From: Wolbachia endosymbiont of Oedothorax gibbosus
Lineage (GTDB): Bacteria > Pseudomonadota > Alphaproteobacteria > Rickettsiales > Anaplasmataceae
Reading direction: 5' to 3'
Length of the DNA: 64,000 nt
NCBI RefSeq assembly: GCF_936270435.1
Contig: NZ_OW370567.1
Coordinates: 186,001 to 250,000 of the forward strand
Made by a program: the position numbers and the translations under genes. Shown here piece by piece: positions 1-9,268 of the stretch (its first letter is position 1; each line of letters begins with the position of its first letter). The notes under the pieces were generated by a model. It searched no databases. It saw only the letters and a program-made list of their open reading frames with translations, and had not been told where the DNA came from.

Positions 1-107
1 TGCAAACCTTTTTTGATAGTATGCATATTGCTTATCAGAAAAATATTGATAGCATTAAACAGGATGCTGATTTTGGTTTTGACTTTGTCAATTCTTCTGT
101 CAGTTAA
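1..107 (+). pseudogene. 3' end of an IS3/IS481-type transposase, cut by the window edge
   Basis: The last 34 codons of a transposase are readable from base 3 to the stop at 105-107 (residues QTFFDSMHIAYQKNID...). The same residues end a second, opposite-facing copy at 11861-12124, where an integrase-core C-terminus (DHWVHSYNRSRPHSGK) precedes them. The family call comes from that W-HxYNxxRPHxG pattern, which is typical of IS3/IS481 transposases. Bases 1-141 are identical to the reverse complement of 11827-11967, so the element ends at about 141 with TGTAATAGTTTAGACTTG as its terminus. Whether the full element lies upstream cannot be seen. Confidence 0.6.
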
Positions 108-947
108 TTCACGCCTGTCAGATCAAGTCTAAACTATTACATCTAAAAACATCTATCTCATTTTTTAACAGAGCTTTTTTCAGTGCAAACAACTCAGCAG
201 CAACATTTCTTAACCAGAACTTTGACTTCAACTATGTTTCAAAATCTCTTGATCCAACAGATTTGCCTGTTTTTATCAGCAAAGTAATTGTATGCTGCAT
301 ACCTGTCGTAAACTATTGCGATTGCAGAACTTACTATTTTGTAAAACCTTCATTCCTCTTGAATTTTATAAAACTAGCTTCATTGCTAGCAAACATCCAA
401 CACCAACCGAGTTTACCTTTGTTATAGTGACTGGTTTCGTCAATATGTAGAACCTTACTTGTACTTACTTCTTGCTCGATTTGCTCATACGCTTCTTGAC
501 ATTTTTCTGCAACTCTAGCCTCGCTATTTGACACGCTACCAACACTGATGTCCAGGTTGAAAATATTTTTTATAATATTTGCTACTTCTCTTTTCGAGTT
601 CTTGTAAAATCCGCTCAGCGCCGCGATTGTTGACTTAACTTTTGGTCCAAATGTATCTGATGTAACACCTTCTGGTAACTTACTGCTTCTTCTTTTCCCG
701 CATCTCCGGCAACGACCATTGATATTCCACTACATAAGGCCTAATTTACGGAAGATCAACTTTTTGATGAATGTACGGTCCCTTGCATATTGCAATCTCT
801 CCTCCGCATTCACAAGTAGATGACAACTTTACTTTTATCACCTCATCTGCATCCATTTTGGCGCGAAAACTTCCTTTATGACCAACCTGACCACCGACGT
901 TTCTGTCGCTCTTTGGCTTGTCCTTTTTTATTTTGTACAACTCTCTA

Positions 948-1928
948 ACCCCAGTTATGGATTAACCAACGAAGTAAAGCTGAGAAATACAGGGCTTTTT
1001 CGATTGCATTGAATAAGAAATGAGGGTAGAAAAAATATGTACCAAGAAATTTACTGTGGATCTATGCCGAGTGTGCTCAAGTTCAAATTTGTTTTTTAGG
1101 CAGCCAAAAACCGTTTCAACAATCGATCTTTTCCCTAGTAAAATCTTCTCTTTCAGCGAAATCAGTGCATTTTTCATACCTTTTTTCACTTTAGTGACGA
1201 GTTTTAGACCTCTATCGAATAGTTTCTCAAAGAGCTCTTTCTTTATATAGCCCTTATCTCCAAACAAAAGTCCAGTTAGTTTTTTGGTTAGAGTTGGTAC
1301 AGGTTTTCTGTCATCGACGTTACCTCTGGTTAGCGTAACACCTTGAATTTCACCTATTTCATTGATTACTACATGTAATTTAAAACCAAAAAACCAGCCG
1401 TAAGTATTCTTTCCTAACTCTGCTAATCCTTTGAAAACCTTATTTCTTGAGATTCTTTTTCGATGGCATACTGCTATTGAAGTAGAATCTATGTAGGAAA
1501 TCCCGGTCATTTTTGCTTGTTCACAAAACCATTGCAAAAGTAATGCTAAATACCACAAAACTCGCGGCTTTAAGGCAATAAATCTGTGATATGAAGGCAG
1601 CTTTGAAAACTCTGATCTATAGAATAACTGAAGATAACAAAGATAAAAAGCCTTGAAGTTTTTACATGGTGATTTATGGTATAATAGGATTATGGTTAGA
1701 ATTTCTGAGTGCGCTATTTCTGGTACTCTGGTTGGTTTTTTGCCGTTTGATAAGAACCTATTTGCAAAATTATCATCTACCGCACGACAAAAATCCTCGA
1801 CGCAACAGTACAGTTCTGTAATATCTTTCTTCATGGGTAACCTCTTATTATTACTAAAATACTCGAGTTTACCCTGTTTCCCTCTTCTTAGTTATACTTT
1901 TATCTATTTTCTAATCCATAACTGAGGT
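948..1928 (-). mobile_element. IS982-family insertion sequence, copy a
   Basis: Complete 981 bp element with imperfect terminal inverted repeats ACCCCAGTTATGGATTA and ACCTCAGTTATGGATTA. It is flanked by the 5 bp duplication CTCTA (943-947 and 1929-1933). It lies inside the IS66 remnant and interrupts it after the SSLPSS motif. Four further copies of exactly the same length are in this window. The near identity and intact duplication point to recent transposition. Confidence 0.95.
962..1834 (-). CDS. IS982 family transposase (copy a)
   Basis: Full-length 290-residue DDE transposase. An N-terminal helical region is followed by the catalytic core. Acidic residues probably belonging to the triad are visible in ISYIDSTSIAVCHRKR (about 110-125), LLFGDKGYIKK (about 190) and SIVETVFGCLKNKFELEHTRHRS (about 238-260), the usual IS982 signature. 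No internal stop is present, so this copy could be active. The start ATG follows AAGAGGTTACCC, a plausible ribosome site. It differs from copies d and e by the base just before the start codon region (ACCC here, ACAC there). Confidence 0.93.
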   Translation of the reverse strand: MKKDITELYCCVEDFCRAVDDNFANRFLSNGKKPTRVPEIAHSEILTIILLYHKSPCKNFKAFYLCYLQLFYRSEFSKLPSYHRFIALKPRVLWYLALLLQWFCEQAKMTGISYIDSTSIAVCHRKRISRNKVFKGLAELGKNTYGWFFGFKLHVVINEIGEIQGVTLTRGNVDDRKPVPTLTKKLTGLLFGDKGYIKKELFEKLFDRGLKLVTKVKKGMKNALISLKEKILLGKRSIVETVFGCLKNKFELEHTRHRSTVNFLVHIFSTLISYSMQSKKPCISQLYFVG

Positions 1929-2275
1929 CTCTAGAGCTTGGTAGAGATGAATTTTTCGAGTTTAAACCAAGTCTTTCCTTTAATTCAGCATTTTCGATTC
2001 TTAGCGCCTTATTCTCAGATCTAAAATTTTCGTTTTCTATCTCTAACCTCTTTATCTCTGCTTTTAGTTGCTCTATCTCTATTTGAAAGCTTTCACAGTG
2101 CTTGAGAAGACTAGCTAGTAGATCAGACCACACATACTACTTGCGATATTATGTTTTTAGCACTCCTTGTCTACTTTTTATTTTACCGCTCCGCTGAACG
2201 GATACTACTAGAGAGAAAGTAAATAGGTTAAATAGTATTAGCCTTGAATCGCTTAACATTATAGTCAATCTTGCA

Positions 2276-3094
2276 GTGAAAAATACAAATATAAGTTGCT
2301 TCTTGAATCACTTACTCAGTGTAAAAGAAAGTAGCACTGAAGAAATTCATGATAAGTTATGTGACAAAATTTTTGAAGGTTTAGGTATAACTGTGACTGA
2401 CATGTTTTATGTTATTGCAAATATTACTCCAGAGCAAATCAAAAGATTTGATAACATGAACCATAATGGTTTATTAAAAATCCTAATCGAAAAAAGAATT
2501 GTACGTAATGTTGAAGATTTACGTGAAGTACGCACGGATAGAATCCTTGCAACAAATATGCAAAATAACATTTTTTTGACAGCAATAATATTAAACATGA
2601 TCAATAAGAGAATTATACGAGATGTTGACGATTTAAATGATGTGTTAAGGTATGGAGATCTTGTCAACAATTTAGGTGAAGTACTAGAATATGGAAACCT
2701 TACAGCAAATATGAAAGATAATCCTTTTTTGACAATAATGATATTAAATATAGATGATTTGGTAGAAGTATTAGGTGCTAACGGTATAAAGGAGCTTATA
2801 AGTCATTCTCAATACGCAGAAAGTTCAAATTATCTCCTAAAAAATTGCCGATTAGCTTTAGTACTATATCAAAAAGGAGCAATTGAAGACATTACCATTG
2901 ATGATTTGCTTGATGAGAAGAGAATACAAACACAAGCTGTTGAATTTTTTAGTGAAAACACTAGAAATAATAAAAAAGTTCCCCCTGGTCTTGCTAAAGA
3001 GCTATTCGCAAAAAGTGCAAGTTTTACAAATAGTCCGGTGTCAAAATTAGAGGCTATTTCTCTAGCAGCATTTATAGAGAGCTACCGTCTGTAG
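2276..3094 (+). CDS. Hypothetical protein with internal repeats
   Basis: A 272-residue protein with a GTG start. I do not recognise a family. It has a loose internal repeat of about 45 residues: a hydrophobic patch (LLKILIEKRIVRNVEDL, FLTAIILNMINKRIIRDVDDL, FLTIMILNIDDLVEVL) followed by an acidic 'DL..V' stretch. This suggests a helical-repeat solenoid. There is no signal peptide or membrane segment. After its TAG stop the same frame continues directly into an FtsA C-terminal fragment (3122-3382), so it may be the front of a broken fusion. No strong Shine-Dalgarno sequence is visible, and the true start could differ. Confidence 0.5.
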   Translation: MKNTNISCFLNHLLSVKESSTEEIHDKLCDKIFEGLGITVTDMFYVIANITPEQIKRFDNMNHNGLLKILIEKRIVRNVEDLREVRTDRILATNMQNNIFLTAIILNMINKRIIRDVDDLNDVLRYGDLVNNLGEVLEYGNLTANMKDNPFLTIMILNIDDLVEVLGANGIKELISHSQYAESSNYLLKNCRLALVLYQKGAIEDITIDDLLDEKRIQTQAVEFFSENTRNNKKVPPGLAKELFAKSASFTNSPVSKLEAISLAAFIESYRL

Positions 3095-3106
3095 AAACAA
3101 GAAAGA

Positions 3107-3382
3107 CTTGAAGCAAAAGTAGTGATCACAGGTGGAACTAGTCAACTCACAAGCATGAAGGAAATTGCAGGCTATATATTCAATAAACAAGTTCGAATTG
3201 GGTATCCTGAATCATGCAGTGGCCTTGATGGGGAATATGATAAAAACCCTGTATTTTCTGCTGCTATAGGCTCTATCAAGTTAATAGTTGACACTTTTTA
3301 TAAAAATCACTCTGGAATGCTCGGTCAAGATGGTAAAATAAGTAAGTTGTACCATTGGGTTAAATCAAAAGTTACAGTTTAA
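3107..3382 (+). pseudogene. C-terminal fragment of cell-division protein FtsA
   Basis: About 90 codons are readable, beginning before VVITGGTSQLTSMKEIAGYI and including the FtsA-like segment GLDGEYDKNPVFSAAIGSI. In FtsA this Gly-rich ITGG segment is part of the actin-like ATP-binding fold near the C-terminus. The N-terminal three quarters of FtsA is absent, so this is a stray duplicate or recombination product. It lies in the same frame as the preceding hypothetical gene, separated by one TAG codon at 3092-3094. Confidence 0.7.
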
Positions 3383-3423
3383 TTTTACTGAATGAAATTC
3401 TTATATCTATCAAAGGAAACATT

Positions 3424-3751
3424 ATGAATAAAAAACATTGTTTCAAAATTAATAAACTTGTTCGTGATCATACAACTGAAATTATACGTTCCCATGGAAT
3501 TATTGTTTATGAGAGGGTGATGGAAAAAGATGAATACATTGAACGTCTCAAAGATAAACTTTTAGAAGAAGCAAAGGAACTCTAAAACTCCAGATGAAAC
3601 ACTTGAAGAATTAGCTGATCTACTCGAGGTTATACATGCATTAGGCAAAGAAAGTGGACTATCTATAGAACAAATTGAAAAAAAGCGTATCTCTAAAAAA
3701 CAAGAGAGAGGTGGTTTTGAGAATCGTATCTACAATACTTACATTGAGTAA
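3424..3751 (+). pseudogene. COG4997-like (HisE/MazG-type) pyrophosphohydrolase, frameshifted
   Basis: Starts MNKKHCFKINKLVRDHTTEI, which matches the KLVRDxIPEII opening of the small all-alpha NTP pyrophosphohydrolases of the COG4997 type. The first frame stops after KLLEEAKEL at about 3585. The next frame carries on with TLEELADLLEVIHALGK and KKQERGGFENRIYN to the stop at 3749-3751. The frame moves by +1, so one inserted base (or two deleted) near 3580-3590 accounts for the break. Members of this family hydrolyse nucleotide triphosphates to monophosphate and pyrophosphate. This copy is probably dead unless the shift is a sequencing error. Confidence 0.7.
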
Positions 3752-3950
3752 GAGCATCGATTACTATCACAAAAAATCTTCAGATTATCCTGAGATAGTA
3801 GTTGTATAGTTCAGATTATTAAATAGACTTCTTGCTTGACCACCTTTCATACAAATGACTTGACACTAGGATCCATAGAGCTTATTTTCATAATACGTAA
3901 AGTTATTATATTTATGTACTTGCAAGTAAGCATACCAATTACAATAAAAC

Positions 3951-4742
3951 ATGGAAAATATGAACATAACTATACACTCACAAGAAGATTTTGAATTTAT
4001 GCGCAAAGCTGGCAGGCTTGCTGCTGAAACTCTTGATTTCATTGCACCATACGTAAAGGTAGGAGTGACAACTAATGAGTTAAATGATCTATGCCATGAA
4101 TTTATAATCAATGCAGGTGCAATTCCAGCACCACTAAACTATAGGGGGTATCCAAAATCGATTTGCACTTCAAAAAATGCAGTTGTGTGCCATGGTGTTC
4201 CCGATGATAAACCGCTTAAAGATGGAGATATTTTAAATATTGATGTCACGGTGATTTTAAATGGTTGGCATGGTGATACAAGTCGCATGTTTTGGGTTGG
4301 CAAGCCATCAATAAAAGCAAAACGTTTGTGTGACGCTACTTATCATGCATTGATGGAAGCAATTAAACAAGTTAAACCCGGCAATAAGTTAAATGAAATA
4401 GGGCTTGCTATAGAGAAATATATTAGAGATTTTGGATATTCTATCGTACGCAGCTACTGCGGACATGGTATAGGAAAAGTCTTTCATGCTCAACCAAATG
4501 TAGTGCATTTCTATGATCAAGATGAAAATCTCGTCTTGAAGGAAGGTATGTTCTTTACAATAGAGCCAATGATTAATGCTGGAAAACATGAGACTCTGCT
4601 CAGTAAACTCGATGATTGGACAGTGACAACACGCGATCTTTCACTTTCTGCTCAATTTGAACATACGCTCGGAGTAACAAAAGATGGTGCTGAAATATTC
4701 ACATTATCACCTAAAAATTGGCACTTCCCGCCTTATAATTAG
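3951..4742 (+). CDS. map: Methionine aminopeptidase, type I
   Basis: Removes the initiator methionine from nascent proteins in the cytosol. The 263-residue protein has the pita-bread fold residues in order: His81 (VVCHGVPDD), metal ligands Asp98 (ILNIDVTV) and Asp109 (WHGDTS), His172 (CGHGIGKVFHAQPN), Glu205 (FTIEPMI) and Glu237 (QFEHT). Length is normal for a type Ia enzyme without a zinc-finger extension. The start may be the ATG at 3951 or the one at 3960 (MNITIHS). The gene stands alone, with a convergent transporter gene downstream. Confidence 0.95.
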   Translation: MENMNITIHSQEDFEFMRKAGRLAAETLDFIAPYVKVGVTTNELNDLCHEFIINAGAIPAPLNYRGYPKSICTSKNAVVCHGVPDDKPLKDGDILNIDVTVILNGWHGDTSRMFWVGKPSIKAKRLCDATYHALMEAIKQVKPGNKLNEIGLAIEKYIRDFGYSIVRSYCGHGIGKVFHAQPNVVHFYDQDENLVLKEGMFFTIEPMINAGKHETLLSKLDDWTVTTRDLSLSAQFEHTLGVTKDGAEIFTLSPKNWHFPPYN

Positions 4743-4769
4743 ATTTTTTTAAACTCTGCTATACTGCAA

Positions 4770-6017
4770 CTATACTTGGTTTACCTTGGGTGATTTTGAA
4801 GAAAGCTCACCCTTAATTTGCGATATAGCAACTAGCCCAATTAATGCACAGAAAATCATGTAAAAACTAGCTGAAGTCTCTTGTCCTGTAACCTTGATAA
4901 TTGTTGTGCATATAAATGGTGCAAGACCACCAAAAAATCCAGCAGCTATATTTCTTGACAAACCAAATCCGCTGTACCGAACCTTTGTTGGAAATAATTC
5001 ACACATAAATGCACTGACAGGACCAAGCGATGCAGCTATTGGAATTATAAAAAGAATGTGTGCGATTATGGTTAGCAAATTATCACCACTTAGTATCATT
5101 GAAAAAACTGGATAACTCACTATCACAAAAGTTATAAATGCAAACTTCATAACTTTTTCTCTTCCTATCTTATCAGAAAGTATTGCACACAATATTGTCA
5201 ATCCTCCGAGCGCAATTTGACTTAGTATTTCTACCATATGGTTAAAATGAGTATTTATTGTTGATGTAAGCACATTGAAAAATACCAAATATATATAGAG
5301 AGACGCATTTTCAACCAAGTCAATACCTATTGATATTAGAACAGGCTTTTTGTAATTGTTTAATAACTCTTTTAATGGCAATTTAGACGGATTTTTTTGT
5401 CTTTTATACTCTGGGCTTTCATCAAGTATATATCTCATATATATGCTAATTAATCCCATTGCTAAACTGAAAATGAAAGGTAATCTCCACCCCCAAGATT
5501 CAAAATCAGATACTTTTTTGCATATGAGTACCGCTATCAGGCTTAATATTGAACCAAGAATTGCACTTAATACTTCAATGCTGCCAAAAAATCCTTTTTT
5601 GTTTTTAGGAGCGTGTTCTATTAAAAATGGTGCATTTCCTGCTTCCCCTCCAAGAGATATACCCTGCAATAACCTTAAACAAACTACCAGTATTGACGCT
5701 AGTATTCCAATGCTTTGATAACCTGGAACAAAAGCAATTAATACGGTTGATAAAGTCATTAATATAATCGAGAGCAATAAGGCAACTCTTCTGCCATGCT
5801 TATCACCAATGTGACCAAATATAGCAGCGCCGACTGGTCTCATTAAGAAACCCACTGCAAACACTCCAAAAGCCTTCAATATGCTGGTTAGTTGATCATC
5901 CGATGGAAAAAACATACCACCTATTATGTTTATTAAGTGGCCAAAAAGCATGTGGTCATACCACAATAAAGTGTTACAAATCAAACTTGAAAATATTACT
6001 TTTGTTATTTGTTGCAT
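4770..6017 (-). CDS. MFS transporter, metabolite:H+ symporter (ProP-like) family
   Basis: A 415-residue inner-membrane protein with about 12 hydrophobic segments. The loop 2-3 signature GHIGDKHGRRVALL and the segment RLLQGISLGGEAGNAPFLIEHAP are typical of the MHS branch of the major facilitator superfamily (ProP, KgtP relatives). These carry osmolytes or small carboxylates with protons, and the substrate here cannot be assigned. The related loop SDKIGREKVMKFA repeats the motif in the second half. It faces the map gene convergently, with about 27 bp between the stops. Confidence 0.85.
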   Translation of the reverse strand: MQQITKVIFSSLICNTLLWYDHMLFGHLINIIGGMFFPSDDQLTSILKAFGVFAVGFLMRPVGAAIFGHIGDKHGRRVALLLSIILMTLSTVLIAFVPGYQSIGILASILVVCLRLLQGISLGGEAGNAPFLIEHAPKNKKGFFGSIEVLSAILGSILSLIAVLICKKVSDFESWGWRLPFIFSLAMGLISIYMRYILDESPEYKRQKNPSKLPLKELLNNYKKPVLISIGIDLVENASLYIYLVFFNVLTSTINTHFNHMVEILSQIALGGLTILCAILSDKIGREKVMKFAFITFVIVSYPVFSMILSGDNLLTIIAHILFIIPIAASLGPVSAFMCELFPTKVRYSGFGLSRNIAAGFFGGLAPFICTTIIKVTGQETSASFYMIFCALIGLVAISQIKGELSSKSPKVNQV

Positions 6018-6237
6018 AATTTTCTATAGTTTGTTTAGTATTTAGTAATATACATTACTTTTTTTTATATAATAGAAAAATTTGAACATTATATTAATAA
6101 TAGTATCTCATTAAATCTTAATATTTTTATATCATTGACTATATTCAAGTATTTTTATATTATTGCCTATATATTTCCATATGTTTTAGTGGGAAGCTAT
6201 TTTTATTTGTATGCACAGAGTCTCTTGATGGAGCATT

Positions 6238-7182
6238 ATGACACACACTCCAGTTTTGTTAAAAGAGATGCTATCACAACTTTCACCTCAGGATGGTGGC
6301 ATATACGTGGACGCCACATTTGGAGCTGGGGGGTATAGCAAAGCAATATTGGAGTCAGCTGATTGCAAAGTATATGCAATTGATAGAGATGAAACGGTAA
6401 CTAAGTTTTATGATGATTTAAGCGTTAGATATCCAGATAGAATAAAACTATTCATTGAGAAGTTTAGTAATATTAAAAGTATACTAAGCAGCGTTGAGCC
6501 ATCTCCTGTCATCCCAGTACTTGATACTGGAAAAAATAACTGGTCACGCGCTGGAATGACATCAAACGGAGTGGATGGAGTGGTTTTTGACATCGGAGTT
6601 TCATCTATGCAGCTTGATAACGGAGATAGAGGGTTCTCATTTCTGCATGATGGTCCACTTGATATGAGCATGGATAACTCTTCTTATATAAACGCTTCAA
6701 CGTTTGTTAACGCTTTACGTGAAGAAGAAATTGCAAATACTATATATAACTACGGAGGAGAGCATCATTCTCGTAAAATTGCAAGAGCAATAGTAAATGC
6801 ACGAAAGAAAAAAACTATCAAAACTACATTTGAGCTTGCGAATATTGTACGCTCTGTGGTATTTCGTGGAAAAAGCAAAATTGATCCTGCAACTAGAACA
6901 TTTCAGGCAATTAGAATATGGGTAAACGATGAGCTGGGAGAACTTGAAAAGGGCATTAAAGCTGCATCTGAGATTTTAAGTGAGAATGGCAAATTAATTC
7001 TCGTCACCTTTCATTCCTTAGAAGATCGTATAGTCAAAACTTTTTTTAAAGATTTATGTGCTACTGATTGCAAGACATTCTCTCTTCTAAATAAAAAAGT
7101 GATCGAAGCAAGTATAGAAGAAGTAAGTGCAAATCCTCGTTCACGCTCAGCAAAACTAAGAGCTATACAGAAGTTGTCGTGA
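6238..7182 (+). CDS. rsmH: 16S rRNA (cytosine1402-N4)-methyltransferase RsmH
   Basis: Methylates N4 of C1402 in 16S rRNA with S-adenosylmethionine. The SAM-binding VDATFGAGGYSKAI lies at residues 24-37. Further family blocks are VVFDIGVSSMQLD, GFSFLHDGPLDMSMD, RTFQAIRIWVNDEL and LVTFHSLEDRIVK. The 314-residue protein carries an unusual insert (about residues 88-111, VIPVLDTG...RAGMTS) encoded by a palindromic repeat at about 6503-6573. The repeat lies just before the VDGVVFDIG strand and keeps the frame. The start ATG overlaps an upstream open stretch of no evident meaning. The downstream gene overlaps by 4 bp, as in the alphaproteobacterial mraW-ftsL pair. Confidence 0.95.
   Translation: MTHTPVLLKEMLSQLSPQDGGIYVDATFGAGGYSKAILESADCKVYAIDRDETVTKFYDDLSVRYPDRIKLFIEKFSNIKSILSSVEPSPVIPVLDTGKNNWSRAGMTSNGVDGVVFDIGVSSMQLDNGDRGFSFLHDGPLDMSMDNSSYINASTFVNALREEEIANTIYNYGGEHHSRKIARAIVNARKKKTIKTTFELANIVRSVVFRGKSKIDPATRTFQAIRIWVNDELGELEKGIKAASEILSENGKLILVTFHSLEDRIVKTFFKDLCATDCKTFSLLNKKVIEASIEEVSANPRSRSAKLRAIQKLS
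6503..6573 (+). repeat. Palindromic repeat inside rsmH
   Basis: The segment opens with GTCATCCCAGTACTTGATAC and closes with CTGGAATGACATC. These are the same inverted ends found in intergenic repeats elsewhere in the window (for example 41110-41130 and 60251-60283). Its length keeps the rsmH frame open and encodes about 24 extra residues. This matches the behaviour of Rickettsia and Wolbachia palindromic elements described in the literature. Confidence 0.8.
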
Positions 7183-7484
7183 GAACTTTCTGCATCATCT
7201 CAATAGTTATGTTTTTTCTTAGCATTGTAGGACTATTTAAGGTAAAATTACATGTTCAGTCGTTAAATAGAGAGCTAATAAAAATAAAAAGTGAAATTAA
7301 TTTAGTACAAAGTGATATAAAAGTTTTACAAGCAGAATGGAGCTATTTGAATAATCCAAAGAGACTTGCAAGCCTTGTAAAGAAGTACCTAAAAAATAAC
7401 TCTTTAATACTGGCTAGCCAGGTTAAAAATCTTGACTCTTTAAATGGCCGCAGCGTGTTAGCACAACTTAAAATCCAGCACTAA
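7179..7484 (+). CDS. ftsL: Cell-division protein FtsL-like
   Basis: A 101-residue single-pass membrane protein: a short N-terminus, one hydrophobic segment (about residues 4-20), then a helical region able to form a coiled coil. The segment LQAEWSYLNNPKRLASLVKKYL matches the 'EWsyLnnPeRLe.La' block of alphaproteobacterial FtsL. The GTG start overlaps the rsmH stop by 4 bp, the conserved position of ftsL in the dcw cluster. FtsL would act with FtsB/FtsQ at the septum. The ftsI gene that normally follows is missing here, replaced by IS4/IS630 debris. Confidence 0.75.
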   Translation: MRTFCIISIVMFFLSIVGLFKVKLHVQSLNRELIKIKSEINLVQSDIKVLQAEWSYLNNPKRLASLVKKYLKNNSLILASQVKNLDSLNGRSVLAQLKIQH

Positions 7485-7663
7485 ACTGGCTTGTGAGAGA
7501 GTGTGCAAAAACCTGTTAAATCAAAACTACAATTGATATAAGAGAGATGTACCTTTTATGCAACTTTATACCTGGTCTATAGCAGTACGAATTGTTTACT
7601 ACTATAATTGCTGTGTTGCCACAAGACGCTTGTGTTCTACTCTTGCCACTTCAGTACTGGGTC

Positions 7664-8578
7664 TATAGTACTTCCCAAAGTAAATGATAACTGTATAATG
7701 ACTATTTTAGAGAATGAAAGAAATGGCATACAGTGTGGATTTGCGGGAAAAAGCAGTATCTTTGGTTGAAAAAGGAAAGCCAAAGGAAGAGGTTGCGGAA
7801 CTATTAGAAATAGGAATAGCAACGTTATATCTCTGGCTGAAAAAGAAAGCTGCTGGTGAGAGTCTGAAACCAGCAAAAATGAGTGGTTTTATACGAAAAA
7901 TAGACCCGAAAATGCTGGCAGAGTATGTTAAAAAATACCCAGATCACACGCTAATGGAGATGAAACAAAACCTTGGATTCGGAATAAACTCGATTTGGTA
8001 CAGGCTAAAGCAGCTAAAAACCACAAGAAAAAAAAGACCACGCTTTACCGAGAACGGAGCCATGAAGATAGGCAGAAATTTATCGAAAAAATCGCTAAAA
8101 TAGACTGTTCTAGCATTGTTTACATAGATGAAACAGGAGTTGACAATAGGCTATATCGGGAATATGGAAGAGCTCTGCGAGGAGAGAAAATTTATGCCTG
8201 GTAAAAAACGAGAGAGAATCAGCATGGGTGGATTCAGAAGAAATTCATTGCACCAATGACCTTTACTGGAGGGTGCGATAAAGATGTATTCAATGCGTGG
8301 CTGGAGCAGATATTACTGCCTGAACTGCCTGCTGGTACAACTATAGTTATGGATAATGCTGCTTTCCATAAAACTGCTAAGACAAGAGAGTTAATAGAAG
8401 GTGCGGGCTGCCATTTGCTTTATCTTTCCGCGTACTCACCAGATCTCAATCCGATTGAGCACTGTTGGCATACCATTAAAAGCTGGCTCAGACCTCGCAT
8501 TTATCAACAAGATAACCTCTTCCTTCTTGTTGGTAAGGCTATTACGGAAGTTTATCATTTATTTTAGGAAGTACTATA
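7664..8578 (+). mobile_element. IS630-family element (type 1), decayed
   Basis: Ends are inverted repeats of about 29 bp, TATAGTACTTCCCAAAGTAA on the left and its imperfect complement ending GGAAGTACTATA on the right. A TA dinucleotide is at each edge, as expected for IS630/Tc1-type insertion. The transposase inside has at least one real lesion. This type is distinct in sequence from the 949 bp IS630 copies at 13291 and 37901. Confidence 0.8.
7714..8567 (+). pseudogene. IS630 family transposase, broken by frameshifts
   Basis: The first frame (7714-8103) holds the N-terminal helix-turn-helix: MAYSVDLREKAVSLVEKGK and EVAELLEIGIATLYLW. A run of eight A residues at about 8029-8036 moves reading into the next frame, which carries the first catalytic aspartate (IVYIDETGVDN). 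That switch could be programmed, as in many IS630. A second break at about 8203 (IYAW stop) is not, and the third frame resumes KKFIAPMTFTGG with TIVMDNAAFHK and YSPDLNPIEHCW, completing the DDE set. The second lesion makes an active enzyme unlikely. Confidence 0.8.
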
Positions 8579-9268
8579 GTACTGGTAAGAGCGATTAATG
8601 AAGCTAAAGTTGAAAAAGAGGATATTTTGTTATTTGATAGGGGAATTGCAAAAACAGGAACTTTCGTTGAGTTTGACGAAAAGGAATATAAATTTATTAC
8701 AAGAATGCACTTAAAAAGAAGGTACGACATTATAAGAGAAAATGAAATTACTCAAAAACAACAACCAAGAAATTTTGGAGGACATAATAGTCAATCTCTA
8801 TCAAGCAAAAAGTAAAGTAGCAATGACCTACGTTTAATAAAAATTAGAAACAAAGCCGGAGATGAAATATGGTTTTTGACCAACTTGTTTGAAATGCCGG
8901 CTATGCAAGTAACAGAGCTATATAGGCGCAGGTGGGACATAGTTTAAATTTATAAAGCAAAACCTTGGACTTTTTAAGTCATACCATGAATGGCATGAAG
9001 GTGTATATTTACATGATAATTATTACGGCTTTATTATTTCTTGTTTATAAGATCAGAAACAACTTACATGGATTTAAAATAGCACTATTACAGTTTACAT
9101 TAGATCTTAATGATTCTTTTATACGCTCAATTGTCTAATATCAGGAGATGCCGTTAATCACCTTATATGACACCATTTCTGACACTTTCAACACTTATGC
9201 GGTCTACTCTCCTTTATCAAGAGATTTTGAGAGATTGACACATAGTTGGAATATGACGTAGAGAGATC

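Larger units (their letters stand above)
142..2140 (-). pseudogene. IS66-family transposase remnant, split by an IS982 copy
   Basis: Read on the minus strand, 2133-1929 gives the N-terminus: a Leu/Glu-rich coiled coil followed by LGLNSKNSSLPSS, the hallmark start of IS66 TnpC proteins. After the IS982 insertion (948-1928) the frame continues at 946-746 with a zinc-finger-like CECGGEI segment. It then degenerates and resumes at about 620-334 with KVLHIDETSHYNKGKLGWCW, the region of an IS66 catalytic aspartate. Several stops and frame changes make it non-functional. The distal part ends where the IS3/IS481 fragment begins at 142, so that element truncated it or landed next to it. Confidence 0.75.
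7540..9135 (+). pseudogene. IS4-family transposase remnant, interrupted by an IS630 element
   Basis: To the right of the IS630 (from about 8579) the frame reads VRAINEAKVEKEDILLFDRGIAKTGTFVEF, then after a frame change EIWFLTNLFEMPAMQVTELYRRRWDI, then FKQNLGLFKSYHEWHEGVYLHDN. The ELYRRRWDI..FK pattern is the C-terminal signature of IS4 transposases, containing the catalytic Glu region. The left part (7540-7663) is too decayed to translate. Several stops show it was dead or dying. The IS630 separates CAGTACTGG-like sequences that join cleanly once it is removed. Confidence 0.65.

Noticed and set aside
1020..1925. Plus-strand open frames of 76 and 90 codons inside IS982 (also in the other copies)
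   Set aside because: They are antisense shadows of the transposase, repeated with every copy; no independent support.
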